From: Bacteroidales bacterium
Lineage (GTDB): Bacteria; Bacteroidota; Bacteroidia; Bacteroidales; UBA10428
Assembly: GCA_016935435.1 (NCBI GenBank)
Contig: JAFGQZ010000044.1
Coordinates: forward strand, 1 to 49,067
Length of the DNA stretch: 49,067 nucleotides
Reading direction: 5' to 3'
Shown here: one piece after another, positions 35,290 through 43,979 of the stretch
How positions within the stretch are numbered: position 1 is the first letter of the stretch
Layout of the letters: each line of letters starts with the position of its first letter
Made by a program: the position numbers and the translations under genes
The notes under the pieces: model-generated
Database searches by the model: none
Told to the model about the DNA's origin: nothing
Seen by the model: only the letters and a program-made list of their open reading frames with translations

Positions 35290-35447
35290 TTGTGCAAAAG
35301 TTTTATAGCATGTTGCCGTGCGGGATTTCGATGCGATTTCCTGTCAGTTTAAACCGACTTTTTTTACGAGCCACAAACGCCCGCAAAACTCTGAACTATT
35401 GTCACGACTAAAGGGAGTAAACCCTTATGCACTATGCCACGTGTAAA
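35290..35447. repeat. Inter-gene repeat, copy 3
   Basis: A 158-bp unit. Left end TTGTGCAAAA (35290-35299) and GCATGTTGCCGTGCGGG; central near-palindrome GTCAGTTTAAACCGAC, then TTTTTTTAC and CCACAAACGCCCGC (core 35343-35391). A small hairpin AAGGG-agtaaa-CCCTT (35411-35426) and the right end ACCCTTATGCACTATGC...CGTGTAAA (35421-35447) complete it. Copies 2 and 3 align over nearly their whole length, with an insertion in copy 3 between core and right end. It lies 44 bp beyond the stop of the XRE gene. Confidence 0.65.
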
Positions 35448-35491
35448 ATGCAGCCCATCTTAATTGCAACCAACTAATGTTAAACTCGCAT

Positions 35492-35716
35492 TTATGGTGC
35501 GGCATCATTTAAATCAGCTTTATACTCCAAAATATCACCTGGTTGGCAATCCAAAACTCTGCAAATTGATTCTAATGTAGAAAAACGAATAGCTTTAGCT
35601 TTATTGTTTTTTAATATAGAAAGGTTTGCTAAACTTATATCGACCTTTTCAGATAAATCCGACAAAGAAATTTTACGCTTTGCCATTACTACATCTAAAT
35701 TTACAATTATAGGCAT
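35492..35716 (-). CDS. XRE-family HTH regulator (YozG-like)
   Basis: A 74-aa Cro/CI-type DNA-binding protein consisting of little more than the five-helix HTH (KISLSDLSEKVDISLANLSILKNNKAKAIRFSTLESICRVLDCQPGDIL). It matches the YozG-like regulators that are typically paired with DUF2975 membrane proteins. Here it starts 2 bp after the stop of such a gene and is surely cotranscribed. It probably represses its own operon, whose upstream region contains three similar ATATYGATAA repeats. AT-rich codon use matches the other genes of this island. Confidence 0.9.
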   Translation of the reverse strand: MPIIVNLDVVMAKRKISLSDLSEKVDISLANLSILKNNKAKAIRFSTLESICRVLDCQPGDILEYKADLNDAAP

Positions 35717-35718
35717 AA

Positions 35719-36333
35719 TTATACTGTTAGCTCATTTTCTATTCTCAACCTTTCTCCTTCTTTGAAAATTGCACTCAAAATAAAAGCCATTGATAAAAAA
35801 AGAAGAGTTGTTAAATAATTATTTATATAAAAAAAGTGAGAAGTGTTTATAATTGCTCCATCGGGAAAATTCATTGAAACTTTTATCCCGATAATATCTG
35901 AAATCAGGGTACAAGCCAAAATTAACATCAAATATATTCCTATCCTTTTGCAATATTTTGAATTATTAACGAAAAAAGAAGAATAGGTTTTAATACTTAA
36001 TAAAATTTTATTGAATTCTAATAGTATAAGCAATACTAAGAAAAGTTTTAACAGAGGGAAAAACATATATCTGGCTTTCGATGCAAATGTAATTCTATTG
36101 AAATATATGTTTAAGTTCTTGCCATCTTTATATTCCGAGTATGAAATTAATGGTTCTTGAGCATGTGGGGAATATTCAAAGGCTCCTTGTTTATTGAGTA
36201 TTAGTTTATCATAATATCGAGAAGAAATAGTAGAATGTATAGTTATAAATAAAAGAAAAGCTATCATCAAACAACATATAACTATTGCAATCTTTATAAG
36301 AAGATTAGCAAGAAATAAATTAATCTTTTTCAT
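35719..36333 (-). CDS. DUF2975 membrane protein
   Basis: A 204-aa inner-membrane protein with four hydrophobic helices (about 10-32, 90-110, 132-152, 170-190). It ends AIFKEGERLRIENELTV, the conserved C-terminal stretch of DUF2975 proteins. The loop after the first helix is probably extracytoplasmic. Its function is unknown; the fixed pairing with a YozG-type XRE regulator suggests a small membrane signalling or stress module. It is the first gene of the pair. Confidence 0.85.
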   Translation of the reverse strand: MKKINLFLANLLIKIAIVICCLMIAFLLFITIHSTISSRYYDKLILNKQGAFEYSPHAQEPLISYSEYKDGKNLNIYFNRITFASKARYMFFPLLKLFLVLLILLEFNKILLSIKTYSSFFVNNSKYCKRIGIYLMLILACTLISDIIGIKVSMNFPDGAIINTSHFFYINNYLTTLLFLSMAFILSAIFKEGERLRIENELTV

Positions 36334-36374
36334 TATTTGTGTGTTTTAAATATTGAACACAGCAAATATAATGA

Positions 36375-36434
36375 ATATTGATAATAGATAAAAATATATC
36401 GATAAACAATTAAAATATATTTAATATCGATAAA
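36375..36434 (-). promoter_or_regulatory. Three ATATYGATAA repeats upstream of the DUF2975-XRE operon
   Basis: ATATTGATAAT (36375-36385), ATATCGATAAA (36396-36406) and ATATCGATAAA (36424-36434) are direct repeats with a palindromic TATCGATA core in the last two. Steps are 21 and 28 bp. They lie 42-101 bp upstream of the DUF2975 start, where an autoregulating XRE protein would bind. The region is very AT-rich, so chance is a real alternative for the first copy. Confidence 0.4.
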
Positions 36435-36446
36435 TATAGTTTTTAC

Positions 36447-36518
36447 CTTTTACTGTTTAGCTATCGGACGTAGCCAGTTTAATCACATCCTTAATCAGTC
36501 CATAGTTTACAGTAAAAG
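36447..36518. repeat. 72-bp inverted repeat at the right edge of the accessory island
   Basis: CTTTTACTGT (36447-36456) is perfectly complementary to ACAGTAAAAG (36509-36518). Inside it CTAT (36461-36464) can pair with ATAG (36502-36505). No T-run follows on either strand, so it is not an ordinary terminator. It does not align clearly with repeat copies 1-3, but it sits where a fourth boundary element would be expected, between the DUF2975 promoter and the DUF4249 gene. Confidence 0.5.
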
Positions 36519-36642
36519 TCTTGACGTAGGGATGGGCTGGTTTCTTTGCAGACAGCTCTTATTTTTCGACTTTTTTATTTTGTTTGTTTCAACTTCATAC
36601 CTTCAATACTAAGAGGTCAATATCTTCCGAAAAAACTTTCAA

Positions 36643-37440
36643 TTACTTTAATACGAAAATGCTTATGTTTACCGAACCAAAAACACCGTATCCGTTTTCT
36701 ACCGTGCTGTATGGTTTGCGGTATTTATTAAAGTTTAGCGAGGTGTTCGAAGCAAGGTAATATTTTGCCAGGTTTGAGTCGTAACTGTAAATCACTGCCC
36801 GGGCTGCATAGCCTGCGTTTATGGGCAATTCTATTTTCGTGCTTGTTCCGCTAATGGTGCCATAACGTTGTGAAAACAACAAATTGTCTGACGAAGAAAA
36901 AACATACACATCGAGCATAAAAATGCTGGTGTCTGCCTGTATTTCAAATGCCAGGTATTTATCGCCGGTAACAATGGACCCAGGTACCAACACAGCCTTT
37001 TCGGGAACCATTGTAGTGGCTGTTAAAACCGGAAGGGAGGGGTGTTCGCAGGTAAGGTAAAAGCTTTGCAGGGCTTTGGGGACAAATGTGTTTTCGGGCC
37101 TGTAGTTCGCTTGTTTGAAAGTATTATCGAAGGTTGACTGTACAAATTTAGTTGCTCCGCTGCCCTGGCCTTCGGTGATATAAGAAACGGTTACCTTTAT
37201 GGTATCTACTTCAAGGCTGTCGATGCTACCAACAGCAGGTACCACTTTCTGAATTTCAACAAATGAATTGTTGTAATTTCCAGTTGAATCGGGCCTTACA
37301 ACCCCGAATATATTTAGTCCGGGTGTGTAGCTGTTTTCGTCGAACCGCGGTTGCAGTGGGATACCCAGATAGAAATCGGCAGCTTCTTTGCATGAAGCCA
37401 ATAAGAGTACCGATATTGTTAGGGAAATGAATTTCTTCAT
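36643..37440 (-). CDS. DUF4249 lipoprotein
   Basis: A 265-aa outer-membrane-type lipoprotein (LLLASC, Cys17) of the DUF4249 family, recognised by its early YTPGLNIFGVVRPD motif, a beta-rich middle and the family's association with TonB receptors. It directly follows the receptor gene (3-bp gap) and is the last gene of a three-gene operon. A plausible role is a surface lid or accessory for the receptor, by analogy to SusD; this is inference, as the family has no established function. Confidence 0.82.
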   Translation of the reverse strand: MKKFISLTISVLLLASCKEAADFYLGIPLQPRFDENSYTPGLNIFGVVRPDSTGNYNNSFVEIQKVVPAVGSIDSLEVDTIKVTVSYITEGQGSGATKFVQSTFDNTFKQANYRPENTFVPKALQSFYLTCEHPSLPVLTATTMVPEKAVLVPGSIVTGDKYLAFEIQADTSIFMLDVYVFSSSDNLLFSQRYGTISGTSTKIELPINAGYAARAVIYSYDSNLAKYYLASNTSLNFNKYRKPYSTVENGYGVFGSVNISIFVLK

Positions 37441-37443
37441 CGT

Positions 37444-39819
37444 TTAGAATTTTATGGTATAACTGGCACCAACTGAGGGCAGGTAATTTCCTGCTATCGG
37501 TATATATTTGTCGTTGTAGCCTGGAATTCCGGTCCCCGGAAAGTACATTTCCACATTCCGGTAGAGGAACAACAGGTTTCGAATGGTAATAGTGGCAAAC
37601 GAGGCATCGGCATGGATAAGGTCGGCCAGTTGTTTTCCAAAGCCCCGGTTCAGTTTCTTTGTTATGGCCATGTCGAGGTTGACAATGGGGGGCATTCTGG
37701 CGCCGTTTTTATCGGTAGCTGTCCACAGCGGAAAGTTTACCGTTTCGTTTGTCAGCGGATCGTAATAATAATAGCCCTGGGTTGTTGTTTCAACACTCCG
37801 TTTGGCGCCCGAGAGGAATATAAACGACCCGCTTAGCGAGAAACTTTGCCTCATTTGCATTATGGCTACCGTTTTAAACGTATGCGGACGGTTATAGTCG
37901 AAAGCAAACTCGCGGCCTTCGTTTATGAGTGTCTGCGGATATTGCCTCGACGATTTTGCGTAGCTGTATGAACACCAGCCCGACAAGTTTTTGTGTTTTC
38001 CTTCCAGAAATATTTCGAACCCGTAAGCATTGCCTGTTCCGGCCTGGAGCTTGTTAGAAAAACCATAGTAATTGTTCATGTCGAAAGCATAAACAACAGG
38101 CATTTCTTTATAATAAATATCGGCAGAAATAACCAGGGTCTGTGTCAAACGCTTTTCGGCCCCCAAAATGTAGTGCACCGATTTGGCGGGCTTTACATTG
38201 TCGAGCGGATAGTAATAATCAACAATCTGGCTCATTTCCAACTCATTGCTGTTCATGCTGATGATATACTGTAGGTATTCGCCATAAGCAGCCTTAAGCT
38301 TGAAGGAGCCAGAGAGCCTTGCCGTGGCATTAACCCTGGGTTCAAGCTTCCATCCCATATCCTGGTAATTCGAAAATCGCATACCGGGCCTAATGGTGAA
38401 AAATCCAACCGAAAATTTATCTTCGGCAAAAGCAGCCACCATTGAAGGTTTCTTTGTGAAATGCCCGTTATCGACATCGTTTATGCGTATTCCGTTGCTA
38501 AACCCGTAAGTATTATATTCCACACCAAGGTGCAGTTCGTTGAAATTGGCAATTTTAATAGTAACTGCCGATTTTGCGCACAAATCGGAAATCTGGCTTT
38601 TCAGGCGGTTATTGGTAGTCCATTTAAACCGTATTGTGTCGCCTGCATTGTCTTCATCGGGAAATTCCAGGCGGAAATCGATACCCGAAAGATTGTTCGA
38701 CTGGTGAGCGGAATAATAAACCTGGTTGCGCACAAAAACCCTGGGCGACAAGATATATTTATGGATGGCTGTTGCCGAACGGTTTTTCCAGTCGTTGCGT
38801 TGTTCGAGAATAAAGTTATCGTAAATATTTGTGTTAAAACTGTTGCCAAAGTATTTATAAAAGGTATTAAAATTGAACCCGACAAAGTCTTTCGATTCGA
38901 AATATTTTAGTGTTATCCTGTGCCTGTTGTTCAACCGGTTGGTATAGGAAAGGTTATAGTCGTAGAAATAGCTGTTGTTCTGAAAAATAAAACTGAAAGG
39001 CAAATCGTACATATAGCGTGCAGCAACCATCATAGAGGCGTTGTTGCCGGCGGGAAATTCAAAGAACAGCTTCGAATGAAAGGTGCTTGGTTCTATCTCG
39101 CCGTGCAGTTCACTGGTATTGCCATCTTTCGACGAGATGTACATAACCGATGAGTTTCGCCCTCCAAATTCGGCGCCAAAGCCACCTACCAGTAAATCTA
39201 CATTTTTAATGATCATAGAATTAAAAATTCCCGAACTTACCGATGAGTGGTAGGGGTTATAAATCATTACCCCGTCGAGCAGAACGGCATTTTCGCCCGG
39301 ATCACCGCCACGTACAGTGTAAAGGGGCGAAAATGGCTCGGTACGGTCTATTCCGGGCATATATCGCGCTGCGGCAAAAACATCGTTACCGGCAGTAGGT
39401 ATCGAGCGGATCATTTGCGGGGTAAGTTCGATATGGCTGGTTTCGATGGTTTTGTCGGCAACCTTATCGGGCCTTGATGCAACCACCGACACTTCGTCGA
39501 GCGACAAACTCGAAGCTTTAAGCAATATCTCGCTCAGTATAACCCCTTTATTTTCAATTTCAATTTGAACAGTATTTTCAATATAACCTAAGTGGCTGAT
39601 GCTTAAATTGTATGTTCCTTTTTTTAAACCGGCAATGCTAAAAAAACCAAATTTATCGGTAACAGCAGCTTTATTGGTGCCCTCAACAACAACGGTAGCG
39701 CCAATAAGTGTTTCGCGGGCAACAGAATCGGCAACATAACCCGAAACGGAGAAACCTTGGCCCTTTGCCCCGGCAACAACCAGCAATATGAAAATTTGCA
39801 AAAACAGTAAACGTTTCAT
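37444..39819 (-). CDS. TonB-dependent outer-membrane receptor
   Basis: A 791-aa receptor importing an unknown ligand with TonB energy. The signal peptide is at 1-20. The CarboxypepD_reg-like domain (about 22-100) includes VSGYVADSVARETLIGATVVVEG and FGFFSIAGLKKGTYNLSIS. The plug (about 105-235) includes IPTAGNDVFAAARYMPGIDRTEPFSPLYTVRGG, then NAVLLDGVMIYNPYH. The 22-strand-type barrel ends in YTIKF. It is not a SusC type (shorter, no SVLKGASAAALYG). It lies in the middle of an operon between an unknown barrel-like protein and a DUF4249 lipoprotein, which together look like one uptake unit. Confidence 0.93.
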   Translation of the reverse strand: MKRLLFLQIFILLVVAGAKGQGFSVSGYVADSVARETLIGATVVVEGTNKAAVTDKFGFFSIAGLKKGTYNLSISHLGYIENTVQIEIENKGVILSEILLKASSLSLDEVSVVASRPDKVADKTIETSHIELTPQMIRSIPTAGNDVFAAARYMPGIDRTEPFSPLYTVRGGDPGENAVLLDGVMIYNPYHSSVSSGIFNSMIIKNVDLLVGGFGAEFGGRNSSVMYISSKDGNTSELHGEIEPSTFHSKLFFEFPAGNNASMMVAARYMYDLPFSFIFQNNSYFYDYNLSYTNRLNNRHRITLKYFESKDFVGFNFNTFYKYFGNSFNTNIYDNFILEQRNDWKNRSATAIHKYILSPRVFVRNQVYYSAHQSNNLSGIDFRLEFPDEDNAGDTIRFKWTTNNRLKSQISDLCAKSAVTIKIANFNELHLGVEYNTYGFSNGIRINDVDNGHFTKKPSMVAAFAEDKFSVGFFTIRPGMRFSNYQDMGWKLEPRVNATARLSGSFKLKAAYGEYLQYIISMNSNELEMSQIVDYYYPLDNVKPAKSVHYILGAEKRLTQTLVISADIYYKEMPVVYAFDMNNYYGFSNKLQAGTGNAYGFEIFLEGKHKNLSGWCSYSYAKSSRQYPQTLINEGREFAFDYNRPHTFKTVAIMQMRQSFSLSGSFIFLSGAKRSVETTTQGYYYYDPLTNETVNFPLWTATDKNGARMPPIVNLDMAITKKLNRGFGKQLADLIHADASFATITIRNLLFLYRNVEMYFPGTGIPGYNDKYIPIAGNYLPSVGASYTIKF

Positions 39820-39831
39820 GGTTTTAACGAC

Positions 39832-40872
39832 TTAAAATTTATAACCAGCACTGATGTATGGCCCTGCCTGAAAACGCGGTTTTTTATCGATGATGTAACA
39901 GATGTTTTCGAAAAGGCCCGCCTTAAGAATAAGGCCGGCTTTGTTCTGTTTATCGAAGTTAATGGTTTGTGCCGACGAAAGCGAAAGCTGAAAAACCTGC
40001 CAAAGCTTAATATCATCGGTATTTTTCCATTTGTTCAGCCCAACTAAAAAATTCGAGGATATGTCGAGCACGGTATTCATGCTCAGCCTTCGGTTAAAAT
40101 GTTCAAGTTTTTTTCCGAAACCGGCCATTTCTAATTCGGGGGTGTTCTGGTACCTGAAGAAACTGCCAGCAAACCAGCGTGTCGGGGTGGTTTCGGGGCG
40201 TGTAAAGTGTATTTCACCTTCAAGTTGCCAGAAATTATGCCCTACAGCGCCGCCCAGCGTGAAATTAAAGAAGTAAGGCTTGTTGATAGCTTCGGTAAGC
40301 AACGATACCGGTTTTTCCTGTGGGTTTTTTATAGAATTCGATACAGAAATCATATCGATTTTAAACTGCCGGTGCCAATTGGTAAGAACTTCTTCGCAAA
40401 CCTGTTCGTAGGTTGCTTTTCTTTGAAAAGGCTTATAATCGAAATTGTAAATAATTGTGCCCAGTGGTTCTTCTATACCGTTTTTAATATATTTAACCGG
40501 CAGGTTTGCATAAAGCATATACGTGTTAACAAGCCTGCCTTTGTAGGGTTCAATAATAAAATAGTCGATTTCGAGGGCAAAACTGTCGGCCATTATGCTT
40601 AAACTGCCATTAAATTCTAAAGCCTCTGCCAGTGGCTTGTTAAGGCAAATTTCAATATCAACGGGCACAAGCAGGTATTTATTTTTTTGAGAGAAGCTTA
40701 CCAGCGTAGGGCTTACCTTTCGGTTATCTTTTATAGAATTAAAAACATAATTGCCCGGAATAATGGTATCGGCCTTAAAGTCAATGCGCACGGTATCGGT
40801 AATAATATCCTGCGAAAAACAATTATTAAACAAAAAGGCTAAAATTCCGGCTAGTAATAATCTGACATTCAT
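39832..40872 (-). CDS. Unknown exported protein, probable outer-membrane beta-barrel
   Basis: A 346-aa protein with signal peptide MNVRLLLAGILAFLFNNCFS. No family was recognised. The first half (about 22-170) is beta-rich and soluble-looking (FKADTIIPGNYVFNSIKDNRKVSP; EIDYFIIEPYKGRLVNTYMLYANLPVKYI). The second half (about 205-346) has short alternating strands with aromatic residues (FNFTLGGAVGHNFWQLEGEIHF; WFAGSFFRYQNTPELEMAGFG). The protein ends in Phe (GPYISAGYKF), as outer-membrane barrels do. It is the first gene of the operon with the TonB receptor (12-bp gap) and the DUF4249 lipoprotein, so it probably serves the same ligand. Confidence 0.65.
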   Translation of the reverse strand: MNVRLLLAGILAFLFNNCFSQDIITDTVRIDFKADTIIPGNYVFNSIKDNRKVSPTLVSFSQKNKYLLVPVDIEICLNKPLAEALEFNGSLSIMADSFALEIDYFIIEPYKGRLVNTYMLYANLPVKYIKNGIEEPLGTIIYNFDYKPFQRKATYEQVCEEVLTNWHRQFKIDMISVSNSIKNPQEKPVSLLTEAINKPYFFNFTLGGAVGHNFWQLEGEIHFTRPETTPTRWFAGSFFRYQNTPELEMAGFGKKLEHFNRRLSMNTVLDISSNFLVGLNKWKNTDDIKLWQVFQLSLSSAQTINFDKQNKAGLILKAGLFENICYIIDKKPRFQAGPYISAGYKF

Positions 40873-40954
40873 TTTAGAAAGAAATAAGCACTTAAAAACA
40901 TGTAAGAAATTGGTAATTTGTTAAGCACGAACCTTACCGTAGCTGAAAAATGGT

Positions 40955-42121
40955 TTATTTAACCAGGCTCTTTACCATATTTCGCATTTCAATGCAATAG
41001 CGTACATTGTGGTATAACGATTTCCAGAAATGCACCTTTGGTTCCGACTCAATTGGCCTTCCTTCGCGGGAGACCGTTGAATACCATTCGCCGGAGGCTG
41101 GGTCGCTAAAGGTATTTTCGATATATTCAATCAGGCGCAAGCCGTAGCTTAGAAAGGTTTTGTCTTTTGTGCAGATATAAGCGTTCATACAGGCCAGGGC
41201 TGCTTCGGCCTGGGGCCACCATATTTTATGGTCTTCGGTCGGCTGTCCTTCTTTCAAATCGTTAAAAACGCCCCCGTAGCTTTTGTCAAAGGCCTGTTCG
41301 ATAACCTTTTCGGTAAGGCTTTTGGCTATTTTTGAGCATCGCTGGTGCAAATGCTCGTTTTTTATTGTATAAGATGCCCATGTTAACAACCAACCCACTT
41401 CTGCATTGTGCCCGGCCCAGTTAAAATCGGGCAGGGGCCCCCAATCGGGGGTGAGCCTGTGGAAACACTGAGTATGGCTGCTGTCGATAAACCTGTCGGC
41501 AATAATTTCAATCAGCCCCCCGATTTGGGCGGCCAGGTGTTTGTCGCCGGTAAACTGATATTGCTTTACAAAGGCTTCCATCAGGTGCAGGTGGGTAGCC
41601 AGGGCTTTATTGAAGTTTTGCGACTGCTTCCAATCGGCACTGTAGCCGTCAAGAAAGCCGCCATTCGTTTTGTCGGTAATATTATTGGTTATAAACAACT
41701 GCAACTTTTTCATTTCTCCCTCAACAATAGGGTTCCCTGTTAGCTGAACATATTCCGACAGCCCATAGAGCACAAAGGCCTGTGCCATATTGGTGTTTTC
41801 GATATCGTGTATTAATTGGTTGTTTGACGAACGTGCCCAGTAAAAGCCGCCTGCCGGGTTTCGGAACTTTTCGTACAGGGTTTTAAAAGCCATATCGGCC
41901 AGAATTTTATACGATTGGGTATTTAAGGCCCTGCAGGCTGCCGAGGCCCCATACATTACACGGCTAAGAAAAAGCGAACCCATGCTGGCCTCCCTGTCGG
42001 GCATATTGTTTATTGATACTGCCGGGTACAATGTGGCATTATCCTTCCAGAGCATATAATGGAGCCAGAAATCCATTATCTTTTTTAACTCATTCTCAAG
42101 CCTTTCGATATAATACTCCAT
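40955..42121 (-). CDS. AGE-family sugar epimerase (cellobiose 2-epimerase or N-acylglucosamine 2-epimerase)
   Basis: A 388-aa cytoplasmic (alpha/alpha)6-barrel enzyme that inverts C2 of an aldose or N-acyl sugar. Catalytic-site residues of the family are in place: Arg54, the His pair in ATHLHLMEA (177, 179), His238 and Glu241 (AGHNAEVGWLL), Trp301/302 and Glu306 (KIWWPQAEA), and His371 (WKSLYHNVRYC). The pattern is closest to cellobiose/mannobiose 2-epimerases, which in Bacteroidota feed beta-mannan breakdown, but no mannanase gene is adjacent. No signal peptide. It is transcribed alone, divergent from the Ca/Na antiporter. Confidence 0.88.
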   Translation of the reverse strand: MEYYIERLENELKKIMDFWLHYMLWKDNATLYPAVSINNMPDREASMGSLFLSRVMYGASAACRALNTQSYKILADMAFKTLYEKFRNPAGGFYWARSSNNQLIHDIENTNMAQAFVLYGLSEYVQLTGNPIVEGEMKKLQLFITNNITDKTNGGFLDGYSADWKQSQNFNKALATHLHLMEAFVKQYQFTGDKHLAAQIGGLIEIIADRFIDSSHTQCFHRLTPDWGPLPDFNWAGHNAEVGWLLTWASYTIKNEHLHQRCSKIAKSLTEKVIEQAFDKSYGGVFNDLKEGQPTEDHKIWWPQAEAALACMNAYICTKDKTFLSYGLRLIEYIENTFSDPASGEWYSTVSREGRPIESEPKVHFWKSLYHNVRYCIEMRNMVKSLVK

Positions 42122-42306
42122 AAAAATACAATAGTAAGTACCTAATAGCGGTAGTTAAACAAAAAACTAATAGTGCTCAAGATAAAAAAGGGAGAGCTTT
42201 ATGAAAAATAAATATATCAACAAAACTAACTGATAGCCTGTAAAACCTCAAAACATTGTGCCCTGTATAATAAAAGTTTATGTAATTTCGAAAAAATTTT
42301 AATGTA

Positions 42307-43260
42307 ATGTTAAACTTATTGTTCATAATTATTGGTTTTGCCCTTTTGGTATATGGCGCCGACTATTTGGTTGACGGGGGAGCCTCGCTGGCAAAAAAGT
42401 TTAATGTGCCTAATATGGTTATAGGGCTTACCATTGTTGCTTTCGGAACCTCGTCTCCCGAACTGGCTGTTAACGTAACCGCAGCAATTGGTAAAAACTC
42501 CGATATTACCCTGGGCAATGTTCTGGGAAGCAATATTTTTAACATTTTGCTAATATTAGGGGTGGCAACACTTTTTAACCACCTTAGGGTAAAAACAAAC
42601 ACAACCTGGGTAGAAGTGCCCCTTGCCTTACTATCGGCATTTTTGGTGTTCGTGTTGGCAGGCGATGCCTTTATCGACAACAGGGCACCTTCGGTTATTG
42701 GGCGAATCGATGGTATTGTGTTATTAATGTTCTTTGTTGTGTTTTTGGCCTACAACTTACATCTAATTAAATCGGGCACTACCGATGAGACTTTTGAAAC
42801 AAAAAACTTATCGGCTTATAAATCGTTGATATTTATTGTTTTGGGGCTGGCAATGTTAATTGGTGGCGGTAAACTAATTGTTTACAGTGCATCGGAGATG
42901 GCCAGGGCCTTGGGCATTTCTGAAAGGATAATAGCACTTACTATTGTTTCTATCGGTACTTCGCTGCCGGAGCTTGCCACATCAATTATTGCCGTCAGAA
43001 AGAACAATGTCGATATTGCCATTGGAAATGTTGTTGGTTCAAACATTTTTAATATCTTTTTTATATTGGGCGTTTCGGCAGTAATAAACCCGGTAACTAT
43101 TGGTACCGGATCAATGGTTGATTTGTTGGTGAACATTTTTTCGGGTTTGCTTTTGTTTCTGTTTATTTTTACCGGCAAAGGCAGGAAAATAGAAACCGGC
43201 GAGGGAATTGTTTTTATTTTATTGTACCTGTCATATATCGTTTACCTTATTATTGGCTGA
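42307..43260 (+). CDS. Calcium/sodium antiporter of the CaCA family (YrbG-type)
   Basis: A 317-aa inner-membrane exchanger with about ten helices in two inverted halves. Both halves carry the ion-binding repeats: GTSSPELAVN (47-56) with GNVLGSNIFN (70-79), and GTSLPELATS (217-226) with GNVVGSNIFN (240-249). Glu52 and Glu222 are the expected cation ligands. The loop between the halves is short, as in prokaryotic members. The ion pair is inferred from the family. It is a single gene with its promoter in the 185-bp gap shared with the epimerase. Confidence 0.94.
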   Translation: MLNLLFIIIGFALLVYGADYLVDGGASLAKKFNVPNMVIGLTIVAFGTSSPELAVNVTAAIGKNSDITLGNVLGSNIFNILLILGVATLFNHLRVKTNTTWVEVPLALLSAFLVFVLAGDAFIDNRAPSVIGRIDGIVLLMFFVVFLAYNLHLIKSGTTDETFETKNLSAYKSLIFIVLGLAMLIGGGKLIVYSASEMARALGISERIIALTIVSIGTSLPELATSIIAVRKNNVDIAIGNVVGSNIFNIFFILGVSAVINPVTIGTGSMVDLLVNIFSGLLLFLFIFTGKGRKIETGEGIVFILLYLSYIVYLIIG

Positions 43261-43280
43261 TAAAAATTCTAATGTTCCCG

Positions 43281-43378
43281 AATCAGCCACCAAACTGGTA
43301 ATTTGTTAATAGTGCATTCCGTCAGTGTTTTTGGGTGTTTCTGCCTATTGATTCAGGCTTTTTTGAATCTGGCTGATT
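43281..43378 (+). terminator. Nested inverted repeats after the antiporter gene (weak terminator)
   Basis: GATTCA (43350-43355) and TGAATC (43364-43369) form a 6-bp hairpin. It sits inside a wider 9-bp inverted repeat, AATCAGCCA (43281-43289) and TGGCTGATT (43370-43378). A moderately T-rich stretch follows. This is weaker than the other terminators in the window. Confidence 0.35.
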
Positions 43379-43493
43379 GTTTTGTCGGTTTTATGTAAAA
43401 AAATGTTTGATTAATCAAACTCAATGGCCCTAAACATAACATTAGCAGGCAAAAACAGGTAAAACGAGGTAAGTACTGCAAAACAATTAAGTT

Positions 43494-43979
43494 ATGAACG
43501 GAATGAAAAACACCAGCGTTTGGGATTTTTTAAACACAATAAAAATAAAAGCCAAAGCTAACATAGCTTCCATTAATAATAACAGCCAGAAAATCGAAGA
43601 GTACAGGCAGTTTATTGAAGGGGGCATCGATGCATCGGGTCTGATTGACAAACTTATGCACGAAAATAAACAGCTTATTATTGAAAACACCCAACTGTTA
43701 AACCTTCACCAAAACATATTATCGATTGGCAATATGCTTAAAATAAATACAGTTTCGCCAGTTGCTTCCGAAAGCCCCGCCGATAAAATTATGTTTAGCA
43801 ACAAGGAATGCGTTGAATTGGTGCTCGATAATATGCTTACCATTGACGAAGACAATCCTTGCTTTTGCGACGAGAAAGTAGTTGACCAGATATACAATGC
43901 CCTTATTGATCAGGAACGTTACGAAGAGTGTTCAGCCTTATTAAGGATTAAGGAAAAATACAAGATGCATAAGCTATAA
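43494..43979 (+). CDS. Unknown cytoplasmic protein
   Basis: A 161-aa protein with no signal peptide, no membrane helix and no recognised family. The N-terminal half is helical with a Lys/Asn-rich coiled-coil-like segment (IDKLMHENKQLIIENTQLLNLHQ). The C-terminal half (FSNKECVELVLDNMLTIDEDNPCFCDEKVVDQIYNALIDQERYEECSALLRI) is acidic with four Cys (C-x-C within it) and reads as a small helical domain. ATG 43494 is the start used; ATG 43503 is possible. It is flanked by non-coding gaps of over 230 bp on both sides and is transcribed alone. The codon use matches the core genes, so it is likely real. Confidence 0.7.
   Translation: MNGMKNTSVWDFLNTIKIKAKANIASINNNSQKIEEYRQFIEGGIDASGLIDKLMHENKQLIIENTQLLNLHQNILSIGNMLKINTVSPVASESPADKIMFSNKECVELVLDNMLTIDEDNPCFCDEKVVDQIYNALIDQERYEECSALLRIKEKYKMHKL

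Noticed and set aside
34670-35447. Repeats as insertion-sequence ends or a MITE
   Set aside because: No transposase, no target-site duplications were seen, and the repeats follow stop codons of unrelated genes rather than bounding one element.
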